The notes: generated by a model not told the origin, from the letters alone. Positions 1-7,311 are shown, counted from the first letter of the stretch. The stretch is 64,000 nucleotides of DNA from Clostridium sp. C105KSO13 (GCF_001517425.1 NZ_FBWL01000157.1:1-64000); one strand, 5' to 3'. Made by a program: numbers and translations.

Positions 1-58
1 TTGTAAAAGTTAATATTTTTCGTTTCAGTGCATAGGTATTTGATGTATAATTAGCCAT
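1..58 (-). CDS. 5' end of a probable IS transposase (partial)
   Basis: On the reverse strand an ATG at 58 follows a good ribosome binding site (AAGGAG, 7 nt spacing) and opens 19 codons that run off the window. The visible N-terminus is MANYTSNTYALKRKI. From memory this resembles the start of DDE transposases of clostridial insertion sequences, but 19 residues are too few to name a family. It lies outside the integrase end of the element, so it may be host or neighbouring mobile DNA. Confidence 0.4.
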   Translation of the reverse strand, partial: MANYTSNTYALKRKILTFT

Positions 59-325
59 AGGGAATCTCCTTCTTTTTTGTTTAGTAAGATTTTTCTTTGA
101 TAGCTTAATTTTACATCAAAAAGGAATTAGATTCCTTATATTTGGGGCATTTTTTGAAAGTTGTTTATAAAGACATGGTTTAATTCAGGTCTATGTGGAT
201 AAAACTGCGGAAACTCAAGTAGAATTTTAATTTACAACTGGATGGTTGTTTGTTATAATACATCAGAACAGCCGTGTACAGGGTGGTAGCCTCCCAAACT
301 TTTATAAAGAGGGGAGGTGGTGCAA

Positions 326-421
326 ATGGATATATCAGATGCAATATCGTTGATGTTGACCTTTGGTTTATTCTTAATTGCATTGCTTACCTACATAGAT
401 AGGAATAATAAGCGAAAATAA
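326..421 (+). CDS. Holin-like type I toxin peptide, copy 1
   Basis: A 31-residue peptide with strong Shine-Dalgarno GGGGAGGTGG. It starts MDISDAISLMLTFGLF, has one hydrophobic segment (about residues 7-23), and ends in a short charged tail, YIDRNNKRK. This is the layout of the Hol_Tox/TxpA-like family of membrane toxins, whose translation or mRNA stability is held down by an antisense RNA. A hairpin follows at 426-455, and a divergent RNA promoter lies beyond it on the other strand, as in txpA/ratA-type loci. Two more copies of the same design sit at 16479 and 35051. Toxicity is inferred from family resemblance only. Confidence 0.72.
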   Translation: MDISDAISLMLTFGLFLIALLTYIDRNNKRK

Positions 422-425
422 AAAT

Positions 426-455
426 GACCTACCCTGTCGGCCAACAGGATAGGTC
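426..455. terminator. Bidirectional hairpin between toxin 1 and its antisense RNA
   Basis: Arms 426-436 and 445-455 pair over 11 positions with one mismatch. Read on either strand it is followed by an A/T run, so it could end both the toxin mRNA and the convergent antisense RNA and be the region where the two RNAs pair. Confidence 0.6.
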
Positions 456-515
456 GTTGCCTTAAGGCAATTTACTTAGACTAATGGTTACCACTCAGTG
501 GCGGTTGTTCTTTAT
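426..515 (-). ncRNA. Candidate antisense RNA of toxin 1
   Basis: The reverse strand has a promoter-like pair, TTGAAA or TGAAAA near 551-545 and TAGAAT at 527-522, with 17-18 nt spacing. It is followed by a 5' hairpin (ACCGCC...GGT) and then the shared terminator. The same order (promoter, ACCGCC-type hairpin, spacer, terminator) occurs beside the two other toxin peptides, which supports this as an antitoxin RNA rather than chance. Ends are estimated. Confidence 0.5.
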
Positions 516-576
516 GATTTTATTCTAACACACTTCAAATAACATTTTCAACTGTTTTCTATTATAATATCATTAT

Positions 577-660
577 CTATTTTATGGGGGCATAATACAT
601 AATTTGATCCGGCTGGCAATCCAATGAGTTACAAAGTAGACACAGGGTTTCACAAGTTAC
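577..660 (-). pseudogene. Orphan 3' remnant of a second integrase
   Basis: The reverse strand encodes VTCETLCLLCNSLDCQPDQI followed by MYYAPIK and a stop. This is nearly the same as the last residues of the intact integrase just upstream (VTCETLCLICNLFDCQPDKI then MEYVP). Nothing else of a second integrase is visible: an in-frame stop lies directly before it. It is best read as the tail of an earlier or related element's integrase left behind by recombination at or near the attachment site. Confidence 0.7.
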
Positions 661-822
661 TTACCTAAGATTTTTTTCAAAATTAGGATAAGTGATATAA
701 TCTATGATTGCTTTCCCAATTAAGCAGCAGAAAATGCAGAGGTACATAATTTAGAATACGATTATTCTCTTTTCTTTCTCTATTGTTGGCTATTCTATGC
801 TCAAAAGACCTAATCTCAGGCA

Positions 823-2211
823 TTAATGTTTTTGAGTACCAGGGACATATTCCATGATTTTGTCTGGCTGACAATCAAATAAATTACAAATTAGGCAGAG
901 TGTTTCACAGGTTACACTGTTATTATTCTTCAGTTGCTCAACAATACAATGATCTAGGCCATTTTCTTCTAGCCATTCACTTTTTAATTTTTTCTCGTTG
1001 AGAAGATCCCAAAGCTTTGAAAATTGCATATACCCATTTGTACCATATTTATTTTCTTCCTTTAGGGAAAATAAAGAATTGGCCATCATTTCTAATGAGT
1101 CTCCGGCCATATTTTCTAATATATGCGCATAATTTTGCATGACAGTTTCAACAGAATCACCCATTACTTCTGCAACAGCTTTTATGTGTACACCTTTCAT
1201 AAGTGATAGTGTAGCAAAAGTATGACGTAATCCATAAGGTGTGATCGGCTTTATTTGCATATCCGCAGAGTCTTTGTTTATTCTTTCAATTAATCTTTGA
1301 AAATGCTGGCAATAGGTATCAGGGTTAATAGACGATCCATTATCCAGCACAAATAAGAAAGGATAATCTAGGCTTTTATCACGGATTTGGTTACTAAGTT
1401 GTATTTGGCCTTTTAAATGTTGTATAAGATGATGTGGGAATTTCAGAGTGCGCTGGGCTCCTGTGTTTTTTAAGTCAGTTAGCCGATTCTTCTTATCAAG
1501 GCCATAGTTTAAGCTCAGTAAATTTAATGGTAGAATCAAGTCATAGATGCTAATTCCGCAAAGCTCACCGGGCCTCATTCCCAATATGGAATGTATTACA
1601 TACATATTATAATAAAGGGTATCATTTTGTGTGTAAGGATGGTTTAAGAAATACTTCAATTCCTCTTCGGTCCAAAACTTGTCTGATTCCATTCCCTTTT
1701 TTCGTATTTTGGGACGTTGTATATTTTCCTTGCAGGGATTGGAGTCAATTGCTTTCAACGGACTTACGGCATAGTCTATTATTTGGGATAACAAATTGAA
1801 GGCCATATTCACAGTCTTGGGCTTATATTTTTTAGATAAGAGGGTTATCAAATTCTGTACATGGATTCCGGTGATTTCTGTGATAAGCATATCATCGAAC
1901 ACGGAGAGGTATAAATTACAGTAATCCACATCCCGTTCATAAGTTGTGCTTTCCTTAGTATTCCTTGTCTCTAGCCAGTGCTTTCTAACATCTCTAAATT
2001 TTAACTTCTTATTCTTTGCTTTATTGGCTGAAAGTGTTTTTTCCAGATCCCGCAGCATTTTTGCTTCCTCATGTTTAGCATCACTCTTTTTCAAAAAGCC
2101 AGGCCCCCACAGTGGGGTTTTACTTTTTGTATATTTGTATGTTGAAATAACGGGATAATAATAAGTTACTTTTTTTCCACCCTGTCGTAGTGTTTTCTCC
2201 TGGATGCTCAT
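823..2211 (-). CDS. int: Tyrosine site-specific integrase with fused C-terminal HTH domain
   Basis: About 462 residues. It would integrate and excise the element by strand exchange at att sites. The start is set at MSIQEKTLRQ (2211), preceded by AGAAAGGG; an upstream ATG at 2292 would add an atypical AT-rich extension. It has an N-terminal Arm-type DNA-binding part, then a core SAM-like domain. Catalytic residues appear in order: Arg in GMRPGELCG, the LRHTFATL box, and the nucleophilic Tyr in VMQNYAHI. Unusually, about 65 residues follow (from FSKLWDLLNE to the end) that look like a Cro/C1-type helix-turn-helix domain of the HTH_26 kind. This domain could bind the att region or autoregulate. 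Its position at one edge of the mobile genes fits an ICE end. Confidence 0.9.
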   Translation of the reverse strand: MSIQEKTLRQGGKKVTYYYPVISTYKYTKSKTPLWGPGFLKKSDAKHEEAKMLRDLEKTLSANKAKNKKLKFRDVRKHWLETRNTKESTTYERDVDYCNLYLSVFDDMLITEITGIHVQNLITLLSKKYKPKTVNMAFNLLSQIIDYAVSPLKAIDSNPCKENIQRPKIRKKGMESDKFWTEEELKYFLNHPYTQNDTLYYNMYVIHSILGMRPGELCGISIYDLILPLNLLSLNYGLDKKNRLTDLKNTGAQRTLKFPHHLIQHLKGQIQLSNQIRDKSLDYPFLFVLDNGSSINPDTYCQHFQRLIERINKDSADMQIKPITPYGLRHTFATLSLMKGVHIKAVAEVMGDSVETVMQNYAHILENMAGDSLEMMANSLFSLKEENKYGTNGYMQFSKLWDLLNEKKLKSEWLEENGLDHCIVEQLKNNNSVTCETLCLICNLFDCQPDKIMEYVPGTQKH

Positions 2212-2489
2212 ATTGTATACCCTTTCTAATCGGCTTTTTTGTAATGAGTAACTTAGATAAATATATATTATAAGTGAGTAAAGCCGATTCAATCTTTCTA
2301 ATTATAACGGCTTATAATGGGCTTGTCACGTAGTTTTCCTTGATTTATGGGGTTTTTTAAGGCATTTATATAAAAGCACATCTTGTTTATTTGATTTTTA
2401 CCATGTAACATAATTATATTACATAAGATTCATACGTGATTCCAATGATTGCTTAGAGAATTGAAATAGATTGGATTATCTGAAAATAT

Positions 2490-2687
2490 ATGAAAATAAT
2501 ATTAGGCGATATAATGTACACACGAGGTTTGTCAGTCCGCCAAGTTTCACTGATGACCGGAATATCGAAATCTGCAATACAAAAAATTATCAATAATCAG
2601 GAAAGTCCAACGATGGATACAATGGAAAAATTGGCCAGTGGTCTTAAGGTAACAATAGCGGATCTATATAAGTCGAGATTTAAATAA
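2490..2687 (+). CDS. Small XRE/Cro-type HTH regulator
   Basis: 65 residues, almost entirely one helix-turn-helix: LSVRQVSLMTGISKSAIQKI then a conserved SPTMDTMEKLASGLKV tail. It is transcribed away from the integrase and immediately precedes a perfect 16-bp palindrome (2690-2705), a plausible operator for it or for a neighbour. Likely a switch protein for the integration module. The start ATG has no strong ribosome binding site, so the N-terminus is uncertain by several codons. Confidence 0.75.
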   Translation: MKIILGDIMYTRGLSVRQVSLMTGISKSAIQKIINNQESPTMDTMEKLASGLKVTIADLYKSRFK

Positions 2688-2689
2688 GT

Positions 2690-2705
2690 GTCCACTATAG
2701 TGGAC
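2690..2705. promoter_or_regulatory. Perfect 16-bp palindrome, likely operator
   Basis: GTCCACTATAGTGGAC is fully self-complementary. It lies between two small genes, upstream of a TATAAT at 2744-2749. Operator use by one of the adjacent XRE proteins is inferred. Confidence 0.5.
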
Positions 2706-2783
2706 AATTATATAAATCACATGGTAATCATACAATAATAGTGTATAATTAGTAAAATTGTTGAGAGTACGAGGAGGATTGCT

Positions 2784-2909
2784 ATGAGAATAGAAGAATA
2801 TAAAGAAATTATTTTCGATTTAGTAACTAGAAGTTATGATATTGAGTATCTGATTGCCATTTGTACTTTTGCTATGAATTTTCCTGATAAAAGCAAAAAA
2901 CAAGAGTAG
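2784..2909 (+). CDS. Small hypothetical protein, 41 aa
   Basis: ATG at 2784 with an excellent GAGGAGG ribosome binding site. The peptide starts MRIEEYKEIIFDLVTRSYDI and continues with a short apolar stretch and a KSKKQE tail. No motif recognised; probably helical. It sits in the lysogeny-like control cluster, so a role as an accessory of the neighbouring regulators is possible. It converges with the XRE gene at 2917. Confidence 0.5.
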   Translation: MRIEEYKEIIFDLVTRSYDIEYLIAICTFAMNFPDKSKKQE

Positions 2910-2916
2910 TGTAGAA

Positions 2917-3327
2917 CTATTCTTGTTTTTCCTTTTTTGACAAATCTATAATTATATTCGATAAATCTTTGAATGTATCAAATAAAATTTCTCTGTTTTC
3001 AACGGTTAATTTGCTGTAGGTAATGATGAAAGCTTCAAATAGAGGATCCTTTGTGCCAAGTAAAGCTGCAGCTCTGGCTACAAGATCGTTTGTTTCCGGT
3101 TCCAAAAACATAGGGCCATTGCCTGTTTCAAGATAATTTATATTAACTTTTCTTTCTTGCCAGTTTGATAGCATAATCAGATGCTGTTTTGTAACTTTTC
3201 TCTTTCCCTTTTCAATATTACTAATACCTGATTTAGAAAGACCTAAAATTTGTCCCATTTCCTCTTGACTTTTATTACACTCTATGCGTAATGCTCGAAA
3301 ACGATCGTTTATTCTTTCTTCAGCCAT
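2917..3327 (-). CDS. XRE-family repressor, CI-like
   Basis: 136 residues. The N-terminal helix-turn-helix spans about residues 8-62 (CNKSQEEMGQILGLSKSGIS, then NIEKGKRKVT). An apolar linker and an acidic/helical C-terminal region (about 75-130) may dimerise. It is divergent from the small gene at 3471 across about 140 bp that hold a consensus promoter and two copies of AAGTATACAAA, so it probably represses that promoter. This mimics a phage CI/Cro switch. Confidence 0.8.
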   Translation of the reverse strand: MAEERINDRFRALRIECNKSQEEMGQILGLSKSGISNIEKGKRKVTKQHLIMLSNWQERKVNINYLETGNGPMFLEPETNDLVARAAALLGTKDPLFEAFIITYSKLTVENREILFDTFKDLSNIIIDLSKKEKQE

Positions 3328-3382
3328 AGCACACCACCCTTTCAGCGTGTATTATCTCATATAAAAAATTATAAGTCAATAA

Positions 3383-3436
3383 AAGTATACAAAGAGAACG
3401 GTCTATATTGACAAAGTATACAAACAAAACTATAAT
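3383..3436 (+). promoter_or_regulatory. Consensus promoter with repeated GTATAC operator
   Basis: TTGACA at 3408-3413 and TATAAT at 3431-3436 are separated by exactly 17 nt. AAGTATACAAA occurs twice, once upstream of and once inside the promoter (near 3383 and 3413). The promoter points to the gene starting at 3471. It also shows that a TTG at 3408 is the -35 box and not a start codon. Confidence 0.8.
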
Positions 3437-3470
3437 GTATTCATATAGAACTTTAGAAAGGGATGATAAT

Positions 3471-3674
3471 GTGAGCAAAAAAAAAGAAACCCTTAAATTA
3501 GATGAGTTAAAAAATATAACAGACCTATACAAACAATTGACCCCAGCCAACAGATATCTGTTGATTACTGTATCAGGACTCATGCTTGCCAATCAGGGAG
3601 CAGAAGTTGGGCAGCATATTCGGCAGCCCTGTGCCAGAGGGAATAAATGTAGCACTGATGAGGAGTCAGCATAA
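3471..3674 (+). CDS. Small Cro-like position protein, 67 aa
   Basis: GTG start at 3471, preceded by GAAAGGGATG, chosen because the promoter lies at 3408-3436. The protein starts MSKKKETLKLDELKNITDLY and contains LTPANRYLLITVSGLML, then a Cys-containing tail. No HTH can be recognised. The LTPxN...L pattern is seen in small phage and ICE regulatory proteins, but the family is unknown. It occupies the cro position opposite the CI-like repressor. Confidence 0.55.
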   Translation: MSKKKETLKLDELKNITDLYKQLTPANRYLLITVSGLMLANQGAEVGQHIRQPCARGNKCSTDEESA

Positions 3675-3728
3675 GTACTATTCATTAGAATGCATCAGGG
3701 ATGTTTATTCCGCAAAAGCGGAGGCGGT

Positions 3729-3953
3729 CTAATAACGTGTAGGATCGTCAGAACGTCCTAAGAAGTAATCCAATGAGACATCAAAGTAGTCTGCTAGTTT
3801 TAATAAAACGGGTAATGTAGGTTGCTGTTCACCTTTTTCATACCGTTGGTAGTTCCTAATTGAAAGTTCAATGGCATTTGCAATATCCTTTTGTAGCAGA
3901 TTACGGTCATTTTTTATTTGAATAATACGCTCGGAAAAATTCGAAAAATTCAT
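3729..3953 (-). CDS. XRE-family regulator, 74 aa
   Basis: A compact helix-turn-helix protein: FSERIIQIKNDRNLLQKDIA, then LSIRNYQRYEKGEQQPTLPV and the family ending DYFDVSLDYFLGRSDDPTR. It is clearly a paralogue of the next gene (4013): both share FSERIIQ, LLQKDIA, YFDVS.DY.LG.SD.PTR. Tandem duplication is likely. Transcribed away from the plus-strand switch genes. Confidence 0.85.
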   Translation of the reverse strand: MNFSNFSERIIQIKNDRNLLQKDIANAIELSIRNYQRYEKGEQQPTLPVLLKLADYFDVSLDYFLGRSDDPTRY

Positions 3954-4012
3954 AAAGCGGCTCCTTCAGAGATATAAAAAATGGTTCGGCAAAATGCGGA
4001 AACGAACTAGTG

Positions 4013-4231
4013 TCAGTGACGAGTAGGATTATCGGATAACCCTAAAAGATAGTCGGCTGACACATCAAAGTAGTTGCATATTTTGACAATATTACTTAAC
4101 GTTGGTTCTTTTTCACCATGTTCATAGTGCTGATAAGCTCGCAAAGAAATGCCTAAATCGTGCGCTATATCTTTTTGTAATAATTTTTTTTCTTTCTTAA
4201 GTTGTATTATGCGCTCTGAAAAAATGGACAT
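4013..4231 (-). CDS. XRE-family regulator, 72 aa
   Basis: The start is placed at MSIFSERIIQ (4231) behind a GGAGGCAC ribosome binding site. An earlier ATG at 4297 falls in the operator region. It has the helix-turn-helix (LLQKDIAHDLGISLRAYQHY) and the DYLLGLSDNPTR ending, and is a paralogue of the gene at 3729. It is divergent from the regulator at 4310 across two copies of a 19-bp motif, so the two proteins probably compete for or share these operators. Confidence 0.85.
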   Translation of the reverse strand: MSIFSERIIQLKKEKKLLQKDIAHDLGISLRAYQHYEHGEKEPTLSNIVKICNYFDVSADYLLGLSDNPTRH

Positions 4232-4259
4232 AATTGTGCCTCCAAACAATTTGGTATTG

Positions 4260-4312
4260 ACATGAACTAAAGTGCATGATAATATAATATAGAACATGAA
4301 CTAAAGTGCATG
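4260..4312. promoter_or_regulatory. Twin 19-bp operators in a divergent promoter
   Basis: ACATGAACTAAAGTGCATG occurs at 4260-4278 and again, identically, at 4294-4312, start-to-start 34 bp. Each copy has CATG at both ends. The AT-rich segment between them (TATAATATA) can serve as the -10 region for either direction. Binding by the flanking XRE proteins is inferred. Confidence 0.65.
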
Positions 4313-4555
4313 TTTAGTAAAAAGGAGAGGGTGACTATTAATAATAAAATTAAGTATTATCGTAATAAAAAACAGCTAACTCAAAAGGAATTAGCAGATA
4401 GAATAGGCATTAGCGAACGACGTTTGATAGAGATTGAGAAAAATGGGCAGGATCCTAAATTATCAAACGCTTTTAAAATAGCCTATTCATTAAATGTGAC
4501 TGTTGAAGAACTATTCCGACCGCCAAGAAAGAATAGTTCAGAAACAGGTCAGTAG
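4310..4555 (+). CDS. XRE-family regulator, up to 81 aa
   Basis: A classical helix-turn-helix: KYYRNKKQLTQKELADRIGI then SERRLIEIEKNGQDPKLSNA and a hydrophobic ending NVTVEELFR. The ATG at 4310 overlaps the second operator repeat and has no ribosome binding site. A GTG at 4331 just after AAAGGAGAG is the other candidate, although its spacing is very short. Divergent to the regulator at 4013. Confidence 0.8.
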   Translation: MFSKKERVTINNKIKYYRNKKQLTQKELADRIGISERRLIEIEKNGQDPKLSNAFKIAYSLNVTVEELFRPPRKNSSETGQ

Positions 4556-4707
4556 CGGGTGCAGTTTCCAGACGACCAATCGAACAAACTGCACCGTAAT
4601 ACAAATACTATCGAAATAGATTCTATTCCATAATAGAGTAGAATGTCCTTGATTTCAAGGGAAATTGTTTTAATAAATGAGATAAATAGCCAGGGAGGAT
4701 AAATAAA

Positions 4708-5031
4708 ATGTATCTTGAAGAACGATTAGAGGCGATGGAAAAAATAATTGGAAATCTGCAACAGGAGATCCGATCTCTGGAAGCAAAATCGGCAGATGAG
4801 ATTCTTACCCCTAAAGAATTTGCAGAACGTGCAAAATTGAATGAGAATACAGTATACTGCTGGATCAGAGAGGGGAGAATCAAAACCCTTCCCAATTTAG
4901 GTACTGCCCTGCGGATTCCTATGAGCCAGTTTTATGAAGAACACAAAGAGAAAGAAATTGCTCATGTAAGAAGAAAAACATCTAAGGCGGATCGGCTAAA
5001 ACAGGAATTTCTTCAAACTCTGGTTGGATAG
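4708..5031 (+). CDS. Excisionase/MerR-type HTH DNA-binding protein
   Basis: 107 residues with the ribosome binding site GGGAGGATAA. An N-terminal coiled-coil (about 1-28) is followed by a winged HTH of the helix_turn_helix_17 kind: LTPKEFAERAKLNENTVYCW, IREGRIKTLP, then a wing and a basic tail (VRRKTSKADRLK). Proteins of this form serve as excisionases/recombination directionality factors or as small regulators. Its place between the control cluster and the stability genes suits either role. Confidence 0.7.
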   Translation: MYLEERLEAMEKIIGNLQQEIRSLEAKSADEILTPKEFAERAKLNENTVYCWIREGRIKTLPNLGTALRIPMSQFYEEHKEKEIAHVRRKTSKADRLKQEFLQTLVG

Positions 5032-5095
5032 CATTACAGGGTGAACAAAGGGAACTTGGAATGGTGGTAACTGAATTTTAGCCGAGGAGATTTGT

Positions 5096-5404
5096 ATGAA
5101 AATAGATGAACTGGAATTAAATGTTAGACCGCATAATGTGCTTTTGAGAGCTGGAGTGAATTCAGTGGAAGTTTTGGATACCATGTCAGACGATGAACTG
5201 CTGAAAATACATAATTTTAACCATAAGTGCTTAGCGGATGTGAGAGAGAAGCTGAAAAATTTTAAAAAAAGCAAGCATTGGGAATGTAAATATTGTGATT
5301 ATACCAGACCAGTGGAATACCCTGATGATCCGGGATTTTATGTATGCGGGCGTTGTGGTGCAGAATGGCTTGATTGTAAGGTGCTGGTATCTAATGAGAT
5401 ATAA
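5096..5404 (+). CDS. RNA polymerase alpha-CTD-like helix-hairpin-helix protein with zinc ribbon
   Basis: 102 residues. Residues about 5-57 (ELNVRPHNVLLRAGVNSVEV, then DELLKIHNFNHKCLADVREK) follow the alpha C-terminal-domain pattern L.vR..N.L..aGi.tv..L....ddeLl...n...k.l.ev..kL. This is followed by a four-Cys zinc ribbon: CKYC at about 64-67 and CGRC at about 84-87. A free-standing alpha-CTD-like domain could mimic or bind the polymerase, or simply bind DNA. I know of no standard gene name. Ribosome binding site GAGGAG. Confidence 0.65.
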   Translation: MKIDELELNVRPHNVLLRAGVNSVEVLDTMSDDELLKIHNFNHKCLADVREKLKNFKKSKHWECKYCDYTRPVEYPDDPGFYVCGRCGAEWLDCKVLVSNEI

Positions 5405-5431
5405 TAAAAAGCAATTTTTTAGGCATAGAAA

Positions 5432-5464
5432 AACCGCCCATAAGACTTTGGCAAGTTTGGCGGT
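5432..5464 (+). terminator. Possible terminator hairpin
   Basis: ACCGCC at 5432 and GGCGGT ending at 5464 can pair downstream of the gene ending at 5404. The loop is long and the T run is poor, so this is a weak call. Confidence 0.35.
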
Positions 5465-5641
5465 AATTCTATAACATCTAGGACAACCTTTATTGGTATA
5501 TCCTGTGTATCTTAAATATAGCATACAGGCTAGTAAAATTCAACTGTAATTTTTTATGTACCGGAATTCTTCTTGTTTTTTGCAATGTAAGAGTGTAACA
5601 AAATGCAATGCATATAAATATACATACAATTAATAAAGACC

Positions 5642-5719
5642 TTGGGGGCTACACCCCCAAACCCCTGTATATTCTCATATGAAATTGTTTAAAAAAACAG
5701 CACAATTTCATATGAGAAT
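5642..5719. repeat. Paired inverted repeats, structured non-coding region
   Basis: Two hairpins lie back to back in AT-rich DNA. The first (5642-5660) is TTGGGGG...CCCCCAA with a short loop, followed by ACCCC. The second has 18-bp perfect arms (5671-5688 and 5702-5719) and a 13-nt loop. Around them GTGTAAC (near 5588) and GTTACAC (near 5739) form an outer inverted pair. The region 5465-5845 has no other gene. It could be a single-strand origin, a recombination site or a regulatory structure. A half copy of the element-wide palindrome (GTACCGGAATTC) lies at 5558. Confidence 0.5.
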
Positions 5720-5845
5720 CAAAAGAAGTTGTTGCACAATGTTACACTTTTTAATTGCACTAAACAATTCTTCTGTTGCCGAACTGATAAAAGGATAGCG
5801 TTGTTATCACAAGAAGCAGTGGTGAGATACATATGGGAGGTATGC

Positions 5846-6421
5846 ATGTTAGAAATTAATGATGTCTATATAAAGGGAATCTTGGGTGACCATACAATAC
5901 TTTTGGAGAACATACATAAGCGAATCTTGGATATCCACAGTGAGCTGTTGGACACAGATGGTCTGATTCGATCACTCTCTATTAAGAAAATTGATTGGGA
6001 CAAAGAGGGTGGGGGTTCAGGTGGCATAAAAAAGGATCTGACTGATGCCATGCTAATGCATCAGCGTCTGGCTAGGGAGCGTGAATTGGAGCTTAGGACA
6101 GAAATGTTTCGTCTTACGGAAGAGGAGGAGAGTATTAACAGGGTATGGGTTTGCTTTCATGCTCTGCGTGGAAGAGAGTACATACTTCTTGATTGTTTAT
6201 ATGTGCAGAAATTACCATACAAGGCAGTGCAGGAAGACAGCCATGTAAGTCACAGAACATTCGAGAAAGTCAGAATGCAGGCCTTAAAAAAGATATTAAG
6301 GATGTATGAAAGCGAAATCAGTAACCTGCAGATAATTAATCTCAGTAATAAGCTGTCAGACAAGCCAATTGATACAGGTTCATCACATGTAAGATATGAG
6401 CAGCTTACGCTGAAAATATAA
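5846..6421 (+). CDS. Sigma-70 region-4-like/ArpU-like regulator
   Basis: About 191 residues. The start is set at MLEINDVYIK behind GGGAGG (5 nt spacing); the longer reading frame would begin in the structured region. The N-terminal half is helical/coiled. The C-terminal part has INRVWVCFHALRGREYILLD, then LPYKAVQEDSHVSHRTFEKV and a basic helix (RMQALKKIL). This is the pattern of region 4 of sigma factors or of ArpU-like late-gene activators. It would act on promoters of the element. No region 2 is visible, so it is not a full sigma factor. Confidence 0.6.
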   Translation: MLEINDVYIKGILGDHTILLENIHKRILDIHSELLDTDGLIRSLSIKKIDWDKEGGGSGGIKKDLTDAMLMHQRLARERELELRTEMFRLTEEEESINRVWVCFHALRGREYILLDCLYVQKLPYKAVQEDSHVSHRTFEKVRMQALKKILRMYESEISNLQIINLSNKLSDKPIDTGSSHVRYEQLTLKI

Positions 6422-6444
6422 GTTAAAAAACATACGAAAAAAAC

Positions 6445-6461
6445 GTGCCGAAATCCGGTAC
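6445..6461. repeat. 17-bp palindrome, site 1 (leader)
   Basis: GTGCCGAAATCCGGTAC ends 17 nt upstream of the ATG at 6479. About 40 bp around it (CATACGAAAAAA upstream, AGAAAAGGA downstream) match the leader of parA at 7451-7492. Confidence 0.75.
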
Positions 6462-6478
6462 AGAAAAGGAAGTAGAAA

Positions 6479-6697
6479 ATGCTGCAAACATTCACAAAAA
6501 ATGTAGAGGAACTTGTAATGTATTTTGGTAAAAATATTATTTTTGCATTTCTATGTGCAACTATTAATGCTTGTATGTTCATACCGATCTTTGACAGAAG
6601 ATACGAATTAGACTTTAAGCGCTCAATAATTGTATTTCTTATACTACACATTATGTTTTTTGTGCTGCTTTTTGGTTTTTCACTTTTTACTCTTTAA
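6479..6697 (+). CDS. Small membrane protein, 72 aa
   Basis: Two hydrophobic helices: about residues 19-37 (IIFAFLCATINACMFIPIF) and 49-70 (SIIVFLILHIMFFVLLFGFS). A charged hairpin (DRRYELDFKRS) separates them. Ribosome binding site AAAAGGAAG. The leader is shared with parA, including the palindrome, so it may be controlled together with the partition genes. No family recognised. It converges with and slightly overlaps the membrane gene on the other strand. Confidence 0.6.
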   Translation: MLQTFTKNVEELVMYFGKNIIFAFLCATINACMFIPIFDRRYELDFKRSIIVFLILHIMFFVLLFGFSLFTL

Positions 6698-7311
6698 ATG
6701 AGAAGCAGGTGGATATTTGTTGTTATAATCGCAGCAATTACAGTGGATAGAATAAAGATAAGAATATTTTTTATCTTATCTGAAAGATCTGAGGCAACTA
6801 TATTTTGGCAAATCATAATAAATCCTTCACAGTATGTTGTGAAAAAAATAAAGAAAAATATAAAGGCGGAAGTTGTTACCAAAAAAGCGTATGGATCAAA
6901 AGCGTTAAGGTGAATTCTTATTCCTGGATCATTAATTGTATTATAAATCAGGATTGACAAAAAGATAACTGAATTTACTTCCATAAGGAATTGACTGCCC
7001 TGATGGAGAATTAACTCTTTTTTCCCTGATAATATTTGTCCTGCGAAGTCCAACACAACAGTAATGGCAAAGATAACTAATAAAAATGCCCAAAGGGCCA
7101 ACAGATCCGCATGAGATAAATGGAGTTTTATAAAAAGATTCACAAATGCTTTTGGGATCAGCAGTTGTATTTTAGAGCTAATGATCAGTACTATTTTGAG
7201 CGATTCACTAGGAAAAAGGTATGAGAAAATAAAGATAACTATTAAAGCATGGGGAAGCCGCTGTTTTTCCTGGGCAAATATATCAAAGATTTTATTAATG
7301 AATGCAGACAT
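6694..7311 (-). CDS. Multi-pass membrane protein, 205 aa
   Basis: About four to five hydrophobic segments (for example ALIVIFIFSYLFP, LWAFLLVIFAITVVLDF, AFLVTTSAFIFFFIFF, ILIFILSTVIAAIITT). The N-terminus is a short cytosolic MSAFINKIFDIFAQEKQR. Ribosome binding site AAGGAG. Reverse strand, divergent from parA. No enzymatic motif seen. Function unknown; it may be an accessory gene unrelated to partition. Confidence 0.6.
   Translation of the reverse strand: MSAFINKIFDIFAQEKQRLPHALIVIFIFSYLFPSESLKIVLIISSKIQLLIPKAFVNLFIKLHLSHADLLALWAFLLVIFAITVVLDFAGQILSGKKELILHQGSQFLMEVNSVIFLSILIYNTINDPGIRIHLNAFDPYAFLVTTSAFIFFFIFFTTYCEGFIMICQNIVASDLSDKIKNILIFILSTVIAAIITTNIHLLLI

Noticed and set aside
3408-3470. 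Upstream TTG start for the 3471 gene
   Set aside because: The TTG at 3408 is the first part of a perfect -35 box with a TATAAT 17 nt downstream, so translation cannot begin there.
5642-5719. oriT at the twin hairpins
   Set aside because: No relaxase or MobC gene lies near; the structured region at 35482, next to mobC and the relaxase, is the better candidate. An alternative origin function is left open.
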